DNA from: Vandiemenella viatica
Taxonomy: Eukaryota; Arthropoda; Insecta; Orthoptera; Morabidae
Reading direction: 5' to 3'
DNA: 64,000 nt
Assembly: GCA_031002005.1 (NCBI GenBank)
Contig: CM061920.1
Location: forward strand, 116,550,095-116,614,094
Part shown: positions 11,010 to 22,244 of the stretch, in pieces
Numbering within the stretch: position 1 is the stretch's first letter
How the letters are laid out: each line of letters begins with the position of its first letter
Position numbers and translations under genes: made by a program
Notes under the pieces: model-generated
Database searches by the model: none
The model's input: the letters and a program-made list of their open reading frames with translations, nothing else
Told to the model about the DNA's origin: nothing

Positions 11010-11053
<44 letters not shown>
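10791..11053 (+). mobile_element. Complete tRNA-derived SINE with 40-A tail
   Basis: A Pol III-type head holds an A-box-like GTAGCGTGCTTG (10813-10824) and a perfect B box GGTTCGAGTCC (10846-10856). A tRNA-unrelated body of about 150 bp follows, and the element ends with a run of 40 A (11013-11052). It is bordered by perfect 13-bp direct repeats, which shows L1/RTE-type retroposition. The long pure A tail and perfect duplication indicate a recent insertion. It landed in the diffuse repeat family described at 10085. It encodes no protein and depends on a LINE for movement. Confidence 0.88.
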
Positions 11054-11054
<1 letters not shown>

Positions 11055-11066
11055 ATCCCTTGCGTC
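11054..11066. repeat. Target-site duplication, right copy, of the SINE
   Basis: GATCCCTTGCGTC, identical to 10778-10790. Confidence 0.9.
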
Positions 11067-12160
11067 GTCTCCTCTCTTTTATTTGCTCCGCTGTAAATCA
11101 GTTTTTAACATTAAAATATTTTAAAGCCGTATATAGTTAGTTTTTGGTAATATACACGTAGACATTCTGTTAGCAGACTGCAGAGATGAAAATAAAATGT
11201 ATTTACGTTTCCTCAGCATGTCTTAGCATTTTCTTAGAAACATAAAGCAATCTGTTGACTGATTGCAGTGCTAAAATGTGGATATAACAGAACATTTTAA
11301 AGTAGAACTAGATTTTTAATTAAACTCTGTGGTTCGGATTCCACATTGAATATAGATCCCAGAGGAGAAGAACTGGCCGTTCTATCTCTGACACAATGGT
11401 TTCGTATGCCTCCTTCAGGAATAATCAACCAAACTACGAGTTGTGGACTTAGTTTTTAATTAAGTTACTGCTTTCTTTTATTTTACATAGTTTTGTGGTT
11501 CGTTGAAAAATTGAAGGTTCACGCCTTACCCAAATCATTTAACATGCTTGTCTATGTAACAGCAACCTAACAAAGTGTAGTAATTCACACACATTCAATT
11601 CTTATGACAGACTGAGAAACTAAAAGAAACTTATAATAATATTTTCAATGATCATAATGATGATCTATTATAAAGCAGAATCAATTGATCGAATCAACAT
11701 ATTGACAAAACAAAGCAAATATACTAAGAAAAAATGAAATCTCTTGTAAAAAAAATAATAATAATTTTAAGTCCGGATGGACAAACTAAAGTCAAATCTT
11801 TCAAAGAAATGCCGTAAAGGTAAGCCTATGGAACGAATCAAAAATCGCAATGAAGAAACAATTAGTGCTGAGTCTGATAAAGACAGTCTTTAGCAGACTC
11901 AGCAGGAGGCTGCTCTCCCAGTCCCCCGAAGACAAACTTAGGCTTGATCGAAACGTTGGGAAGAAGGGGGAGCATTGGTGACGCAGCATTAATCTCGTGA
12001 ATATATTTATACCAATATCTCTGCATGCTACTGAGTTGAAAAACACTGCAGTGATTGTTTTGTCCATAAATATGTAATGAATAAATGTGTAGTTTATACC
12101 ACGATACGTGACTTCGAAACGTGACGTCACTAACATAGCGCTTTTGAAAACAGCTCAAAT
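11067..12160. other. No gene recognised
   Basis: AT-rich sequence. Two overlapping minus-strand frames near 11801-12158 are open by chance as far as I can tell, with no domain or splice context. Confidence 0.35.
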
Positions 12161-12501
12161 TAAATAAGTTCCTTGTGCCTTATGGTGTAATAAGTTTCAG
12201 TTACCATTCCGGTCCAGGCACCATTTCAACCAGTTTTCTACTATAACCAAGGCGTCGAAATTTGCTAATGGTTTGTTATGTAACTCGACAAGCAAAATTG
12301 AAAGTGAAGAAATTTTTTTTGGATATCCCGCTTAGTTCTCGAAATATGAAGTGTCAAAAATTAGTTCTAGGTATGCATTGGCAACGTTTTTTGGAAGGAA
12401 GGGGATATTCTCCACCGGCCCGAAACTCGTACTGACCTTTTGAAATTTGTTTTATCTATGTCCTCCTCACGTTTTGCTCTCTCCCCATCGATCCCACATC
12501 T

Positions 12502-12532
<31 letters not shown>
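12161..12532. repeat. Diffuse repeat family copy 2, ending in a 29-A tract
   Basis: It contains GGTCCAGGCACCATTTCAACC, GTAACTCGACAAGC and TAGTTCTCGAAATATG, shared with the copies at 10085 and 25800, plus a CCTCCTCACGTTTTGC block shared with 26240 and 27390. It ends in A29 (12504-12532), immediately before the RTE-like LINE. Confidence 0.45.
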
Positions 12533-12535
<3 letters not shown>

Positions 12536-15500
12536 AGCCAGTTTGGGATTTGTCAACCCCCATCTGGCGCGTCCCTAGGTGACGGATAAGGGAATGCCCG
12601 GCAGATATGCAGGGTAGGTGGGAAATAAAATACTACCCGCGGACAAAAATGAAAACTGAAATCCATGTTGCATCTGCCTTGGAACAAGCGGCAATATGGT
12701 CAAGTGTCTGTTCACTATGAGGTGCGACTGTAAACGTGCTCCACGAACTCACAATCCCTGGTTCTACAATACTAGCGAAAGCTAGAAAATCAGTAATAAG
12801 CAAGTATGACAAAATTACCCCAGGTGGACGATCCACCCACTCCAAAGCCGCAACCAAGCATTCGGATTCTTGGGAGCTTGGACTTATACGGGAGAGCAAG
12901 TCGGAGTGCTCTGGTAAACTTTCACGAAAAACACACACTTATATTGGCATTTTTAACATTCAGACTCTCATTCAAACTGGAAAATTACACATCCTTACAA
13001 CAGAACTTAATAAACAGAAAATCCAAATCCTCGCCCTGCAAGAAACGCTCTTTACAGATTCGGAAACAATAGATCACAATAATTACAGAATCTTCAAATG
13101 TGGAACTAACAGGAAAATTGGCCAAGGAGGAGCACTATTAGGCACGGCCTATGTTACAGATAAAAATGTTTTGGATTCAGTGAAAGAGGTGAATCCAGTT
13201 AACAATCGACTTATGACCATGAGAATAAGATACACCAACAAAAATTATACTTTCATCAATGTACATGCACCAACAAATGATGACAAAAAAAGAGCCCGAA
13301 GAAAAAAAAAAAAACACAGAAAGATTCTGCGAAGAGCTTGAAACAGAGATGGCCAAAATTCCGAAAGATGATGTGAAAATTTTGCGTGCTGAATTCAACG
13401 CTCAGATTGGCAGGGAATGCAAATACAAGAACACAGTAGGAGATTACCCTGCACACAAGTTCACCAATAAAAATGGCTCACGACTTATTGAGTTATGCCA
13501 GCAAAACAACCTCAAAATTATGTCAACTTCACTTAGAAAAAATCCCAAAAAACAAAAAAACATGGTGATCACCCATCCATCATTTATGGTAATTTCAGAT
13601 TGATCATGTTGCAATATCGTATGACTATCAAAAAGAAATTCACGATGTGCAAGTATGCAGAGGGGCAAATATAGATTCTGATTTATTCAGAATAAAAATT
13701 AAATTCACACCCAAAAGAAAATTTAACAGAAACCCACCAGTGATTCCAAAATTCGATCTATGCAAAATCAAAGATTCCAAAATCAAAGAGAAATGGGAAG
13801 AAGTACCTGCGGAAGACTGGCAGAAATTTCGGACTAAAATAATCAAAACCGCGAAAGAACTGATACCTCTTCACAAAAAACGAAAACACCCTTGGTGGAA
13901 TCAGGAATGTGAGACTGCACTAGAAGAAAGAAAAAAGGCATTTCAAAATTACAGTTACAACAAATCTGAAGAAACGCAAGAAATTTCTCGAAGTTCGCAA
14001 ACAAACATCTAAGATTTTAAGACAAAACAAATGAAAATATGTCAATGACCAACTACAGACAATCTAAGACAACTTCAAAAATTACAATACACATGTTTTC
14101 TACAAGACCTTCGCGAACCAAATAAAAGGGTACTCACCACAGAACCTATGTTTTAGAAAACTAAATGGTAAACTTGCCCTGACAAATAAAGAAAACTGCA
14201 AAGAGCTGGCCACTTATTTTTCACAGCTCTTAAATTGTCCACAGCCCAAAAAGAGGTTTCCGAAAATACAATCTGAAATAACAACAGAGAACTCATCACC
14301 ACCAACACAAGAAGAAATTTATGCACATATAAAAAAACTTAAAAACAACAAAACATCAGGAGAAGATGGAATTGTAGCCAAACTTTTAAAAAATTTACGT
14401 CCAAATTCACTCAAAGAAATTACACAAATAATCCAAAACATTTGGCAAACTGAAAAAATCCCAGATGATTGGAAGATTGCTTTCATCCACCCACTACATA
14501 AAAAAGGTAACAAATCAGATGTAAAGATAGAGGATCTCCCTCCTACCAGTCACGTACAAAATTCTTTCAGCCTGTATTTTGAAGAGAGCACAAGAGCAGT
14601 TAGAACCTCAATTAGCAGAATATCAAGCAGGATTCAGACCAAACAGGTCATGCCCTGAACAAATTATCAACCTCAAAACTATAATCAAAATGCGAGTCCT
14701 AAGACAAAAACCCCTAGTATGCACATTTGTGGATTTCAAAAAGGCATACGACTCAATAAACAGGCCTTCACTATTCCAAATTTTAGAAGAAAGGGGACTA
14801 GACACGAGAGCTCATAAAACAAACACTAATTGGCAATAAATCTAAAGTAAAATTCATGGGAGAAATTTCAGAACCCTTTGACATTCAAACAGGTGTGAGA
14901 CAAGGCGATGGGCTCTCTCCTCTTCTGTTAAATGTCGTTCTATACAAGTTTATGGAAGAATGGGAGAAAGAACTCAAGATATGTAAGTGTTGGAAACCGA
15001 TTTCACTTGGCTTTCCCAAAAACAACCTCTATATACTATACCTCACTTTTGCGGATGATTTGGCGACACTAGCAGAAGATGAAGAGACTGCCATCAAACA
15101 GCTTGAGACACTCAAGGAATGTGCAGAAAAAGTAGGATTGCAAATCTCATTCGAGAAAACTGAATTCATATGTTCAAAGACAGAAATAGCAAGTTTGAGA
15201 ACAAAATACGATATAATCAACAGGTTCCCATACTTTAAACACCTCGGAGAATTCATCGAACCGACAGGCCTTGAGAAAATCTCACAGCAAAATCGCCTCC
15301 AAAAAGTAAAAATAAGCATTAGGGTTAGTCCAAAATCTCTACAACAAAAAATCTATGTCAAGACAGACGAAAATTCGGCATTACAACACAGTCATAAAAC
15401 CAACAGTCCTCTATGCAAGTGAAACATTATCACTTAACCGAAAACGTGACCTTGAAGAAATTTAAAAAGTAGAGAGGAAAATCATTAGAAAAATTCTAGG

Positions 15501-15945
15501 AGCAAGACTCACTAAAGATGGTTACAGACTACATACAATCAATCAAAACAACAGAAAAGTTTTCAAACATCGAAATTGACATCAAGAAAAGGCGAATGAA
15601 ATTCTTTGGTCACCTTAAGAGATTACCAGAAAGTCGATTGACAAAAAAGATAATAGATTATGTAAGTTCACTTAAAAATTCAACACCTTGGCTGAATGAA
15701 ATTCGGAAGGATCTTAAAAGTGCAAGCATAGGAGCAACAGACATCTTAGAAAAGACACCTTCAGACACAAAGTATACAAATGGGGAGTTATAACTGAGCA
15801 ACCAAAACAAAAACAATACAGACCAAAGTGGACGAAAGAACGCAAATAAGCTTTCTCGGAAAGAATGAAAGCCTATTGGAACAATAAGAAGAACTCGAAG
15901 AAAACTTGATTGGGGGAATTCACCAATAATAATAATAATAATTCA
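12533..15945 (+). mobile_element. RTE-like LINE, near full length, decayed
   Basis: The element is about 3.4 kb, the usual size for RTE-type LINEs. It has a non-coding 5' region (12533-12735), an apurinic endonuclease domain, a reverse transcriptase domain and a short (AAT)n tail at about 15928-15941, a typical RTE 3' end. Its single reading frame is broken at several points. Its 5' end abuts an A29 tract left by another retroposed sequence. Confidence 0.75.
12736..15793 (+). pseudogene. RTE-like endonuclease-reverse transcriptase, multiple frameshifts and stops
   Basis: The endonuclease comes first (12736-13341). It has NIQTLIQTGKL, the LALQET motif with the catalytic Glu, and FINVHAPT. The frame shifts in an A-rich run near 13302 and continues in 13259-13603 with AEFNAQIGRE (from a GDFNAQIG motif), then IDHV just past the stop. 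A linker is readable at 13647-14012. Reverse transcriptase blocks follow: AEYQAGFRPNRSC and FVDFKKAYDSI (14579-14839), then GVRQGDGLSPLLLN and FADDLATLAED (14856-15422), and a C-terminal KRRMKFFGHLKRL segment (15518-15793). The catalytic FADD is intact, but frameshifts and stops make it non-functional. It was originally a single enzyme for target-primed reverse transcription. The clade call (RTE, possibly RTE-X) is from motifs. Confidence 0.75.
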
Positions 15946-16310
15946 AGGTCAAAGTTCGCAAAAAATGGGTTATTTGCATTTTTCAACCAAACCGGTAAAA
16001 TTTGTGGTAAAAATAAGTCAGACAAAAATTATAGAACATTCAATTACGTATAAAAGTTGTTGTTATACTTTTTTCCTAAGAATTGCCATTTTTTGGCTAT
16101 GGCGATTCAAAAAAATGAAATATCCACACGTTTCCACATCACCTGAGAGGCAGTGTACTACACGCGTTTTTTTTAACGTGGTTTTTCTGGTAGGCCTATT
16201 CCACGATCTATTGAGGTTCTGTTTAATTAAATAATATTGTTTTAAATAAAAAACGGTACAATTGGAAATGATAAAAGTGGTGTGAATTACGAGTAATGGA
16301 GAAAACTATT
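15946..16310. other. No feature recognised
   Basis: AT-rich sequence between the LINE tail and the C terminus of the minus-strand broken gene. Confidence 0.35.
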
Positions 16311-17510
16311 AGTCTGATTGATAATTATCTAATGGAACTTCAATTGTAATGTCTTCTTCTTCTTCCATTACTTCTTCTTCTTCTTCCTCCTGGATACAAG
16401 TAAATTGTTCTAATAGTGATGTATCATATGCATCCTCGCTAATATCGCAAGAATCCGCTTCTGTCGGCAATTCAACATTGGAGCACGACTAGCATTGACA
16501 TCTGATGAACAAAACAATCCAACTTTTTTACGGCTGCATTTAGCATTACGCCCATTTTTTCAATTGCAAAAAATTGTATTAAGGAGTTTTGCAGGTGCAA
16601 GTGGAAGTAAAGTCTGGACTGGTTTCAATGTATTGTCAATTAACTTCCAACGGTAGTCTTCTGGGTCCAGTTGATTAGCAGGCCACACTTTTTTTCATAC
16701 CAATCTTGATTGAGAATATCATGATGGTTATCAATTAAACATAAGAATGTTGATTTTCCTGATTTTTCAATAATTATAATTTTATCACCATACTTTAACT
16801 ACAATCGTATTTTAATGGTTCTATTATCTAAGGTAGAATTTTTGCAAATATTTTTAATTCGTCTAATGTAAACTGACAATCATCGCTGTTTTCAATGTAA
16901 GTAAATATTCCTTCCAATGCAAGGATCATAGCTTCATCTTTAGGGCGATCGACTTTATCCCCAGTGGCCGGTCTCAAAAAATAATTAATACCATCATTAT
17001 GATACTTAGCCTCAGCAACAACTAAATCATGTTCAAACCCAATTCTAGCAATAACAGCTTTTGATACATCATCAGAACGAGTCTCAGCTACTTTCAGAAT
17101 AGATTCTTTGAATGAAATTGTAGTAACTTTGTAAATTTTACTCCGAGAATCCAATGTTTTTTTTTTTTTTTTCACACTCTTCATTCAATTCAATGCCGCA
17201 AAATAACGTTGTTTAAAGCAAAAGCTGATTCACTTACGCTAGCTTTAGTACAAGGACGACTTATTTTTTTAAGTACTGGCTTGTTCCTCTTCGTGCTTAA
17301 CTGTAGCAATCTGTACTTCTTACGACACTGCACATGAACTGACTAGAGATTTCTGGTCTTTGAGGTATTCGGAAAATTCATCACCTCTTTCAATACTTGC
17401 ATCAATCAACGTCTTTATACAACGATCCACAGTAACAATTTCACTTTCAGTCAAAGGTTTACTTCAAAAAAAGCACAATTGCGACATATTTTTAAAAAAA
17501 TCAAAAATAT
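16311..17510 (-). pseudogene. Broken member of an insect repeat-associated cysteine-rich protein family
   Basis: On the minus strand, pieces of one protein can be followed in order. The N-terminal piece (about 17500-17340) includes DASIERGDEFSEYLKDQKS. The middle piece (17184-16828, 118 codons) has FKESILKVAETRSD, HDLVVAEAKYH, FLRPATGDKV and FTYIENSDDCQFTLDELK. A cysteine-rich piece (about 16595-16470) reads FCNCKNGRNAKCSRKK. The acidic C terminus (16480-16311) has a Glu run and ends in a stop. Stops and frameshifts separate the pieces. I have a general memory of this domain order in many-copy insect proteins of unknown function, probably from mobile elements, but cannot name the superfamily. 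Lost cysteines in the CxC block and the frame breaks show it is dead. Confidence 0.55.
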
Positions 17511-18112
17511 CAAAAATTTAATCACAAAATATTACCCATAACCAAGTGTTTTTACTACGAAGGAACGTTGAAGACTAATAGTATTTTGTTTAAGTCTTCG
17601 AAAAAGGAGCAGATATACGACCGTTGCCACGCATACAATGGAATAACAGACAGATGTTGTTCAAGACGATAAAGGCACTACCTTCTAGCCCGTCAAAAAT
17701 GACGGTTTGAACGCCATATTCTGGCAATTCATTTATTTATTATTTTGCAGTTGGTTAATTATACGGGATTGTTATTAAATAATGCTAGTGACCTTGATTT
17801 GATGATGTTCTACATAGCAATACAGTAGTAACTACTGAATTAATGAGGGCGGATGTATAGAACCAATAAAATGAAAAATAAATTAGGAATCCAGAAACTT
17901 TTGCTATCCATGTAATATCAGTTTTATTCCTAGTCCAGGCACACTTCAGCACGATAGGTTTGAACTACGTTCAGCCGCATTTATTAATACCTTCAGTAAC
18001 TTTGCGCATATGAAAGCAGTTTATTGGTTTGTAAAACTCATTTCAGAGTGAATTACGCTGTAATCAAATGTGTCGGTGGGCTTTCTGGTCAACTTAACCA
18101 CAACCCTCCTTT
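17511..18112. other. No feature recognised
   Basis: AT-rich sequence before the long inverted-repeat element. Nothing coding is supported. Confidence 0.35.
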
Positions 18113-18118
18113 AATATT
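18113..18118. repeat. 6-bp flanking duplication, left copy
   Basis: AATATT directly before the left terminal inverted repeat, matched by AATATT at 25394-25399. The motif is a palindrome in AT-rich DNA, so chance is possible. Confidence 0.6.
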
Positions 18119-19542
18119 AGTAGTGTCTAAAGGCGGGTGCAAATAGTTCCACTAACCGCCACTAGGGTATGGTGGCGCTAGTGTTCCCCATGTATTCCTT
18201 ATGTACGGCGGTCAGCGGACAGTTTTTCCCCCTCCCCCCCTCCCCGCCGCGCACGTGCCGCCAGACCACCCACGTTCGGTAACCCGACCCCGCGCACGTG
18301 CCCACCATAAATCATCAACACCTGTCATCAAGCTGTCAAGAAGGCCACGTGCCACTTCTTAACCTGAGTTAGAGGTCATAAATATGAATAATATGTAAAT
18401 AAGGTCACGTGCCACGTTGTTACGGGTCATAAATGGGAATAATATGCAAATGGAGGATTATTATTTATTTTTTCATGGTACAAAACCTCAATTACTTGGT
18501 CTTACACTCGAAATACACTTTTTATTTTTATTTTAGGGTCCTGGCTTCAGAATTTTAGGGCAAATATTACATTCTTAATTTGTACTAGTGGTGTGACGTA
18601 TCGTTTAATATCTAAATTTTCTGAGTATTCTAATGCCGTTTATTTCATTTAATTCCGAGTACTGGTTCAGAAGATACGTATTTTAACTGGGACAGCGCAA
18701 GCGAATTAATCTTTAGCTGTCGCGGCGAGCGTGAGCCTGCCAACCCCGCGCAGGCGCAGTCGCGACCCCACACATCTGCGGATAGCAGAGAGAGGGGGGG
18801 GGAAAAACATCCTCTAAGAAACACGATTCCTTACGCCAGACGTTTTAAAAATCGCTTATCTAATTCATATGTATACCATCTGGAGTGTACAGTCCGCGCC
18901 CCCCGATCACATTTATCGAACTGTTATAAACTTTACGTTACTAATAATCATTTTTTTTGTACATGTGTTTATAATTAGCTGTTTACAATTATAGTACCCT
19001 ACCAATAGACTTTCTATGATAATCAGATTTTTCGCCGATTCCACTTACAGAAGTGAATAGCACGGTTAGTTTTCATACTTATAGAATATTCGATTGCAGA
19101 GATTTCAAGAGTCAGAAGACTTGATGAAACCGAATGATAGCAAAGTAAACCACTACATCGATTTTTTTTTTACTGATATTACTTATCCTCTTCGTCCGAA
19201 AACATCCACAATAGAAGGGTTTCTCAAGAATTATGCAGGCTACGAGAATTAAATCTTCAAATAAATTATAAAAGAGTGTACTAAAGGCAAAGACTCGTAA
19301 TTTCGTAACGACCTGGTGCAGAATTTTTACCGACTGCGCATTCCGCCCCCTGTCATAGCCTACCTTAAACTAACCCGGTAATACTACCTGTTGTAGGAGA
19401 CCTACAGTTTAACCTGGAATTCTAGCGCGTGTAGGAGAGTTAGAGTCTAACAGGAAATTCGAACCATGGAAGCGTTCTGATGTACTTCACATTACACAGC
19501 TTGCTGTGCCAGAGGTGAAGGTCTTGTTAAGGGCCCTTGGAT
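18119..19542 (+). repeat. Left terminal inverted repeat
   Basis: It matches the complement of 23964-25393 with only scattered substitutions and small indels, including a homopolymer length change in the G/C run near 18795 versus 24703. The inner limit is taken at GTTAAGGGCC, after which the similarity stops. The arm has no coding frame. It contains four CACGTG boxes and a duplicated ACGTGCCAC...GTCATAAAT module near 18346-18470. Confidence 0.85.
18252..18411. promoter_or_regulatory. Four CACGTG E-boxes in the left arm
   Basis: CACGTG occurs at 18252-18257, 18295-18300, 18346-18351 and 18406-18411, spaced 43, 51 and 60 bp. The last two lie in a tandem module followed by GTCATAAAT and AATATG. 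The set is mirrored in the right arm. Palindromic E-boxes bind bHLH or bHLH-PAS factors, so binding by a host factor or an element protein is possible. Function is inferred. Confidence 0.4.
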
Positions 19543-20286
19543 CGTATACATTCAGTGCTATGATGCTCATATTTGTTGTTTCAATCCCATGCGCACACTA
19601 TCATGATGGAAAGGTGGTATGTGTGGAAAATATGCATCACATAGATTTCCTAACATGATAGAATTAGTACAGCACTTTTTTATTATAAGCGTATTTTCAG
19701 TATGAATGAATAAATGCGATTTTAAAACGCTTGGCCCAAGGGATCGTGTTTTTAAGGGCCCAAGCCACTTCGGAAAGGTGAAGAACCTTAGGAATTCCAT
19801 GTCTCAACCATTTCATCAGAACATCACGAACATCATATCCACGGCACTTGCGACTTTGGTCAAATAGTGCAATTGACTGTAACACCAAGCTAGCTTGTTA
19901 ACACAATGCAACAATTTATCCAGCGCAGCTGACCTGAACGTACCCTAATATAACGCAAGTAATGACGGCTCGTGTGTCTACTGATGGCTAGGCATTCGAT
20001 AACATTGAGATCTGTGATGCACACATCTGTCCAGTTACGATCCTTTTTCTTCTTCCTGGAGACTGCTTTATCAGTCGAACACGCAATTTACACAGATATC
20101 ACGCTTTTTCTTTAGTCCATTTCAGTGATGAATACACTTCATAAAAGATGCCACTTTGCTGAGTAATGCATGCAGATGTAAGTTGTGACTTTTTAGTGAA
20201 GTGAAATGAAATAATTTTTTCCAACTTCTATATTTATGCAATTGGTGGCTTAAGGTATTTTATTCATTTTTTTTCACACCTTTTTA

Positions 20287-21008
20287 AGGAAATACGTGGG
20301 GAAGTGACATATAATACATGTTTACATGCTAGCGAGTGTTTTGTGTACGAAAATGCCCACTCGCGTGATGTCTATGTGGGATCCATTACGATTCTATCTT
20401 AAGATTTTTTCTGTAATTGATGAAAACTTATGTGATGGTGCTGTCAGTATCTCCGTTGTACATTTGGTGTGCGTTTTAACATTTTGATTTAAAAGAGAAT
20501 AATGTACAAGGCGTTTTGTTTAGTGTTCATCCTTTGCACTCGCTGACGATAACGTGATTTGTGTTATAGATGGGTGGTGCAGGTTTCTCTGGAAACTGTA
20601 ATGACAGCCAAAACATACTTTTTTTGTAAGCATATGACACTTTTCTGTAGCCCGTTGTGGTAATGAAAACACATCATATAGTTGGGCACTGTACTCTGTG
20701 ATGCACGCAGGTGTATTTTAATCATTTTTTTACCGATTTTCATGAAATTTATGAAATATATAGGATTTTCATGCTTCTCACTGAAATTGTGTATTTGTCA
20801 CCAAATTTTGCTTCTCTCCCCTTGTCATGAATGCACCTGAAGTTTAACGTGGAAATCGGAATCGCTGTCCATCATAGTGTTCCTCACATAGGTAAAAAAA
20901 AAATATGTATTAAAAATGTATCCACATTCAGTTAATCGTCAAAGGCACCTCAAAGGAAATACGTGGGGAAGTGACATATAATACATGTTTACAATGTATG
21001 CTAGCGAG
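20287..21008. repeat. Direct repeat pair about 668 bp apart inside the long-TIR element
   Basis: A block of about 50 bp starting AAGGAAATACGTGGGGAAG and ending GCTAGCGAGTG is present at about 20287-20338 and again at about 20955-21008. The second copy has a 5-6 bp expansion in the ACATGT region. Between them lies AT-rich sequence without a coding frame. Confidence 0.75.
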
Positions 21009-21301
21009 TGTAGCTTACCTTATCTAACAGGCAATATAACATTAACTAGATTTTAAAATAAGTCTCACCTACCTAGTGATAGATAGTGGTAGATTTTCCA
21101 TCAGACGGAAAATTTGTACAGATTTCAGCCTTCATGGATGGGAATTTCGTATACATGTCATGTAATTGTTATGTCGATCATTGAGTTCATTCATGGAGGA
21201 AATTTACATCGCGAGTACGAGCTAGTAAATGTTTAACCATCGAGCATCGTGGATGCGAATTCCGGAGGAAGCACGTTTGAAATCCCCCGTCTCCTATTAA
21301 A

Positions 21302-21806
21302 AAGAAAATTAATGTGTTAGGAAACGAGTGTTGCGTTGATTTATATGTGAACTGCCGCGGTCGCTGAAGGTTAGATTGTTTAATGCAGAGGCGGGCGTGA
21401 AAGGGTTGAAAAAATTATTACCACTGTTAAAAAAATACGTGTGGGAAAAATATCTTGCGTTTGCCTTTCCGGAAGAAAATTAATGTGTTAGGAAACGAGT
21501 GTTGAGTTGATTTATATGCGAACTGCCGCGGTCGCCGAAGGTTAGATTGTTTAATGCAGAGGCGGGAGTGAAAGGGTGGAAAAATTATTACCACTGTTAA
21601 AAAAATACGTGTGGGAAAAATATCTTGCGTTTGCCTTTCCGGAAGAAAATTAATGTGTTCGGAAACGAGTGTTGAGTTGATTTATATGTGAACTGCGGCG
21701 GTCGCCGAAGGTTAGATTGTTTAATGCAGAGGCGGGCGCGAAAGGGTGGAAAAAATTATTACCACTGTTATAAAATACGTGTGGGAAAAATATCTTGCGT
21801 TTCATG
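21302..21806 (+). repeat. Three tandem copies of a 171-bp unit
   Basis: Units start at 21302, 21473 and 21643 (marker AAGAAAATTAATGTGTT) with periods of 171 and 170 bp. They carry the same internal phrases (AACTGCCGCGGTCGC, TTTAATGCAGAGGCGGG, AATACGTGTGGGAAAAATAT). The third copy ends at CTTGCGTTT near 21801. The array lies about 110 bp upstream of the TATA box at 21917, so it is well placed as an upstream activating array. Confidence 0.85.
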
Positions 21807-21916
21807 CATTTCTTTGACTGCTCTAAAAATACCTAAAAGTTCTCCATTTACCCCTCGCTCCGTTTTTACATGCACGAGATGTGGGGAGGGGCGTGCGCGA
21901 CGTGGGTGCTACGGCT

Positions 21917-21923
21917 TATAAAA
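21917..21923 (+). promoter_or_regulatory. TATA box of the element's gene
   Basis: TATAAAA in a GC-rich lead-in (CTACGGCTTATAAAAAGACGC). Transcription would be expected near 21947-21955. It is followed by a short leader with a good splice donor at 22053/22054. Confidence 0.5.
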
Positions 21924-22053
21924 AGACGCTGGATCTTCTAAAAATAATCGTGTTCTCGACAGGCATTGAGTGTTGTAGGAGCTGATATTTGTGGACGAAT
22001 TTTATTGTGTGTGTGTGTGTGCTGTTGTGTGTCGATATCCATCACGACTTGAG

Positions 22054-22094
22054 GTAAGTTGACGCTCAAATTTCCTCGAAATAATTTTGTTTTG

Positions 22095-22174
<80 letters not shown>

Positions 22175-22227
22175 TATCTACGAGCATATAGCTAAGTGTA
22201 CTTTTTTTTTTTTAATAAATTTTGTAG
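22054..22227 (+). other. Predicted 5'-UTR intron with (TA)n(TG)n microsatellite
   Basis: The donor is GAG|GTAAGT (22051-22059). The acceptor is a T-rich tract followed by TTTTGTAG (ending at 22227). The 174-nt intron contains an alternating TA run then a TG run (about 22097-22170). The ATG of the first reading frame comes 18 nt after the acceptor. Confidence 0.5.
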
Positions 22228-22244
22228 AAAAAAAAAAGAAAAAA

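Noticed and set aside
19567..19888. Two overlapping minus-strand frames near the left arm inside the long-TIR element
   Set aside because: They are short, have no motif, promoter or splice context, and no counterpart.
22002..22187. Frames with poly-(Thr-His) and poly-(Ile-Tyr)
   Set aside because: They are pure translations of the (TA)n(TG)n microsatellite inside the predicted intron.
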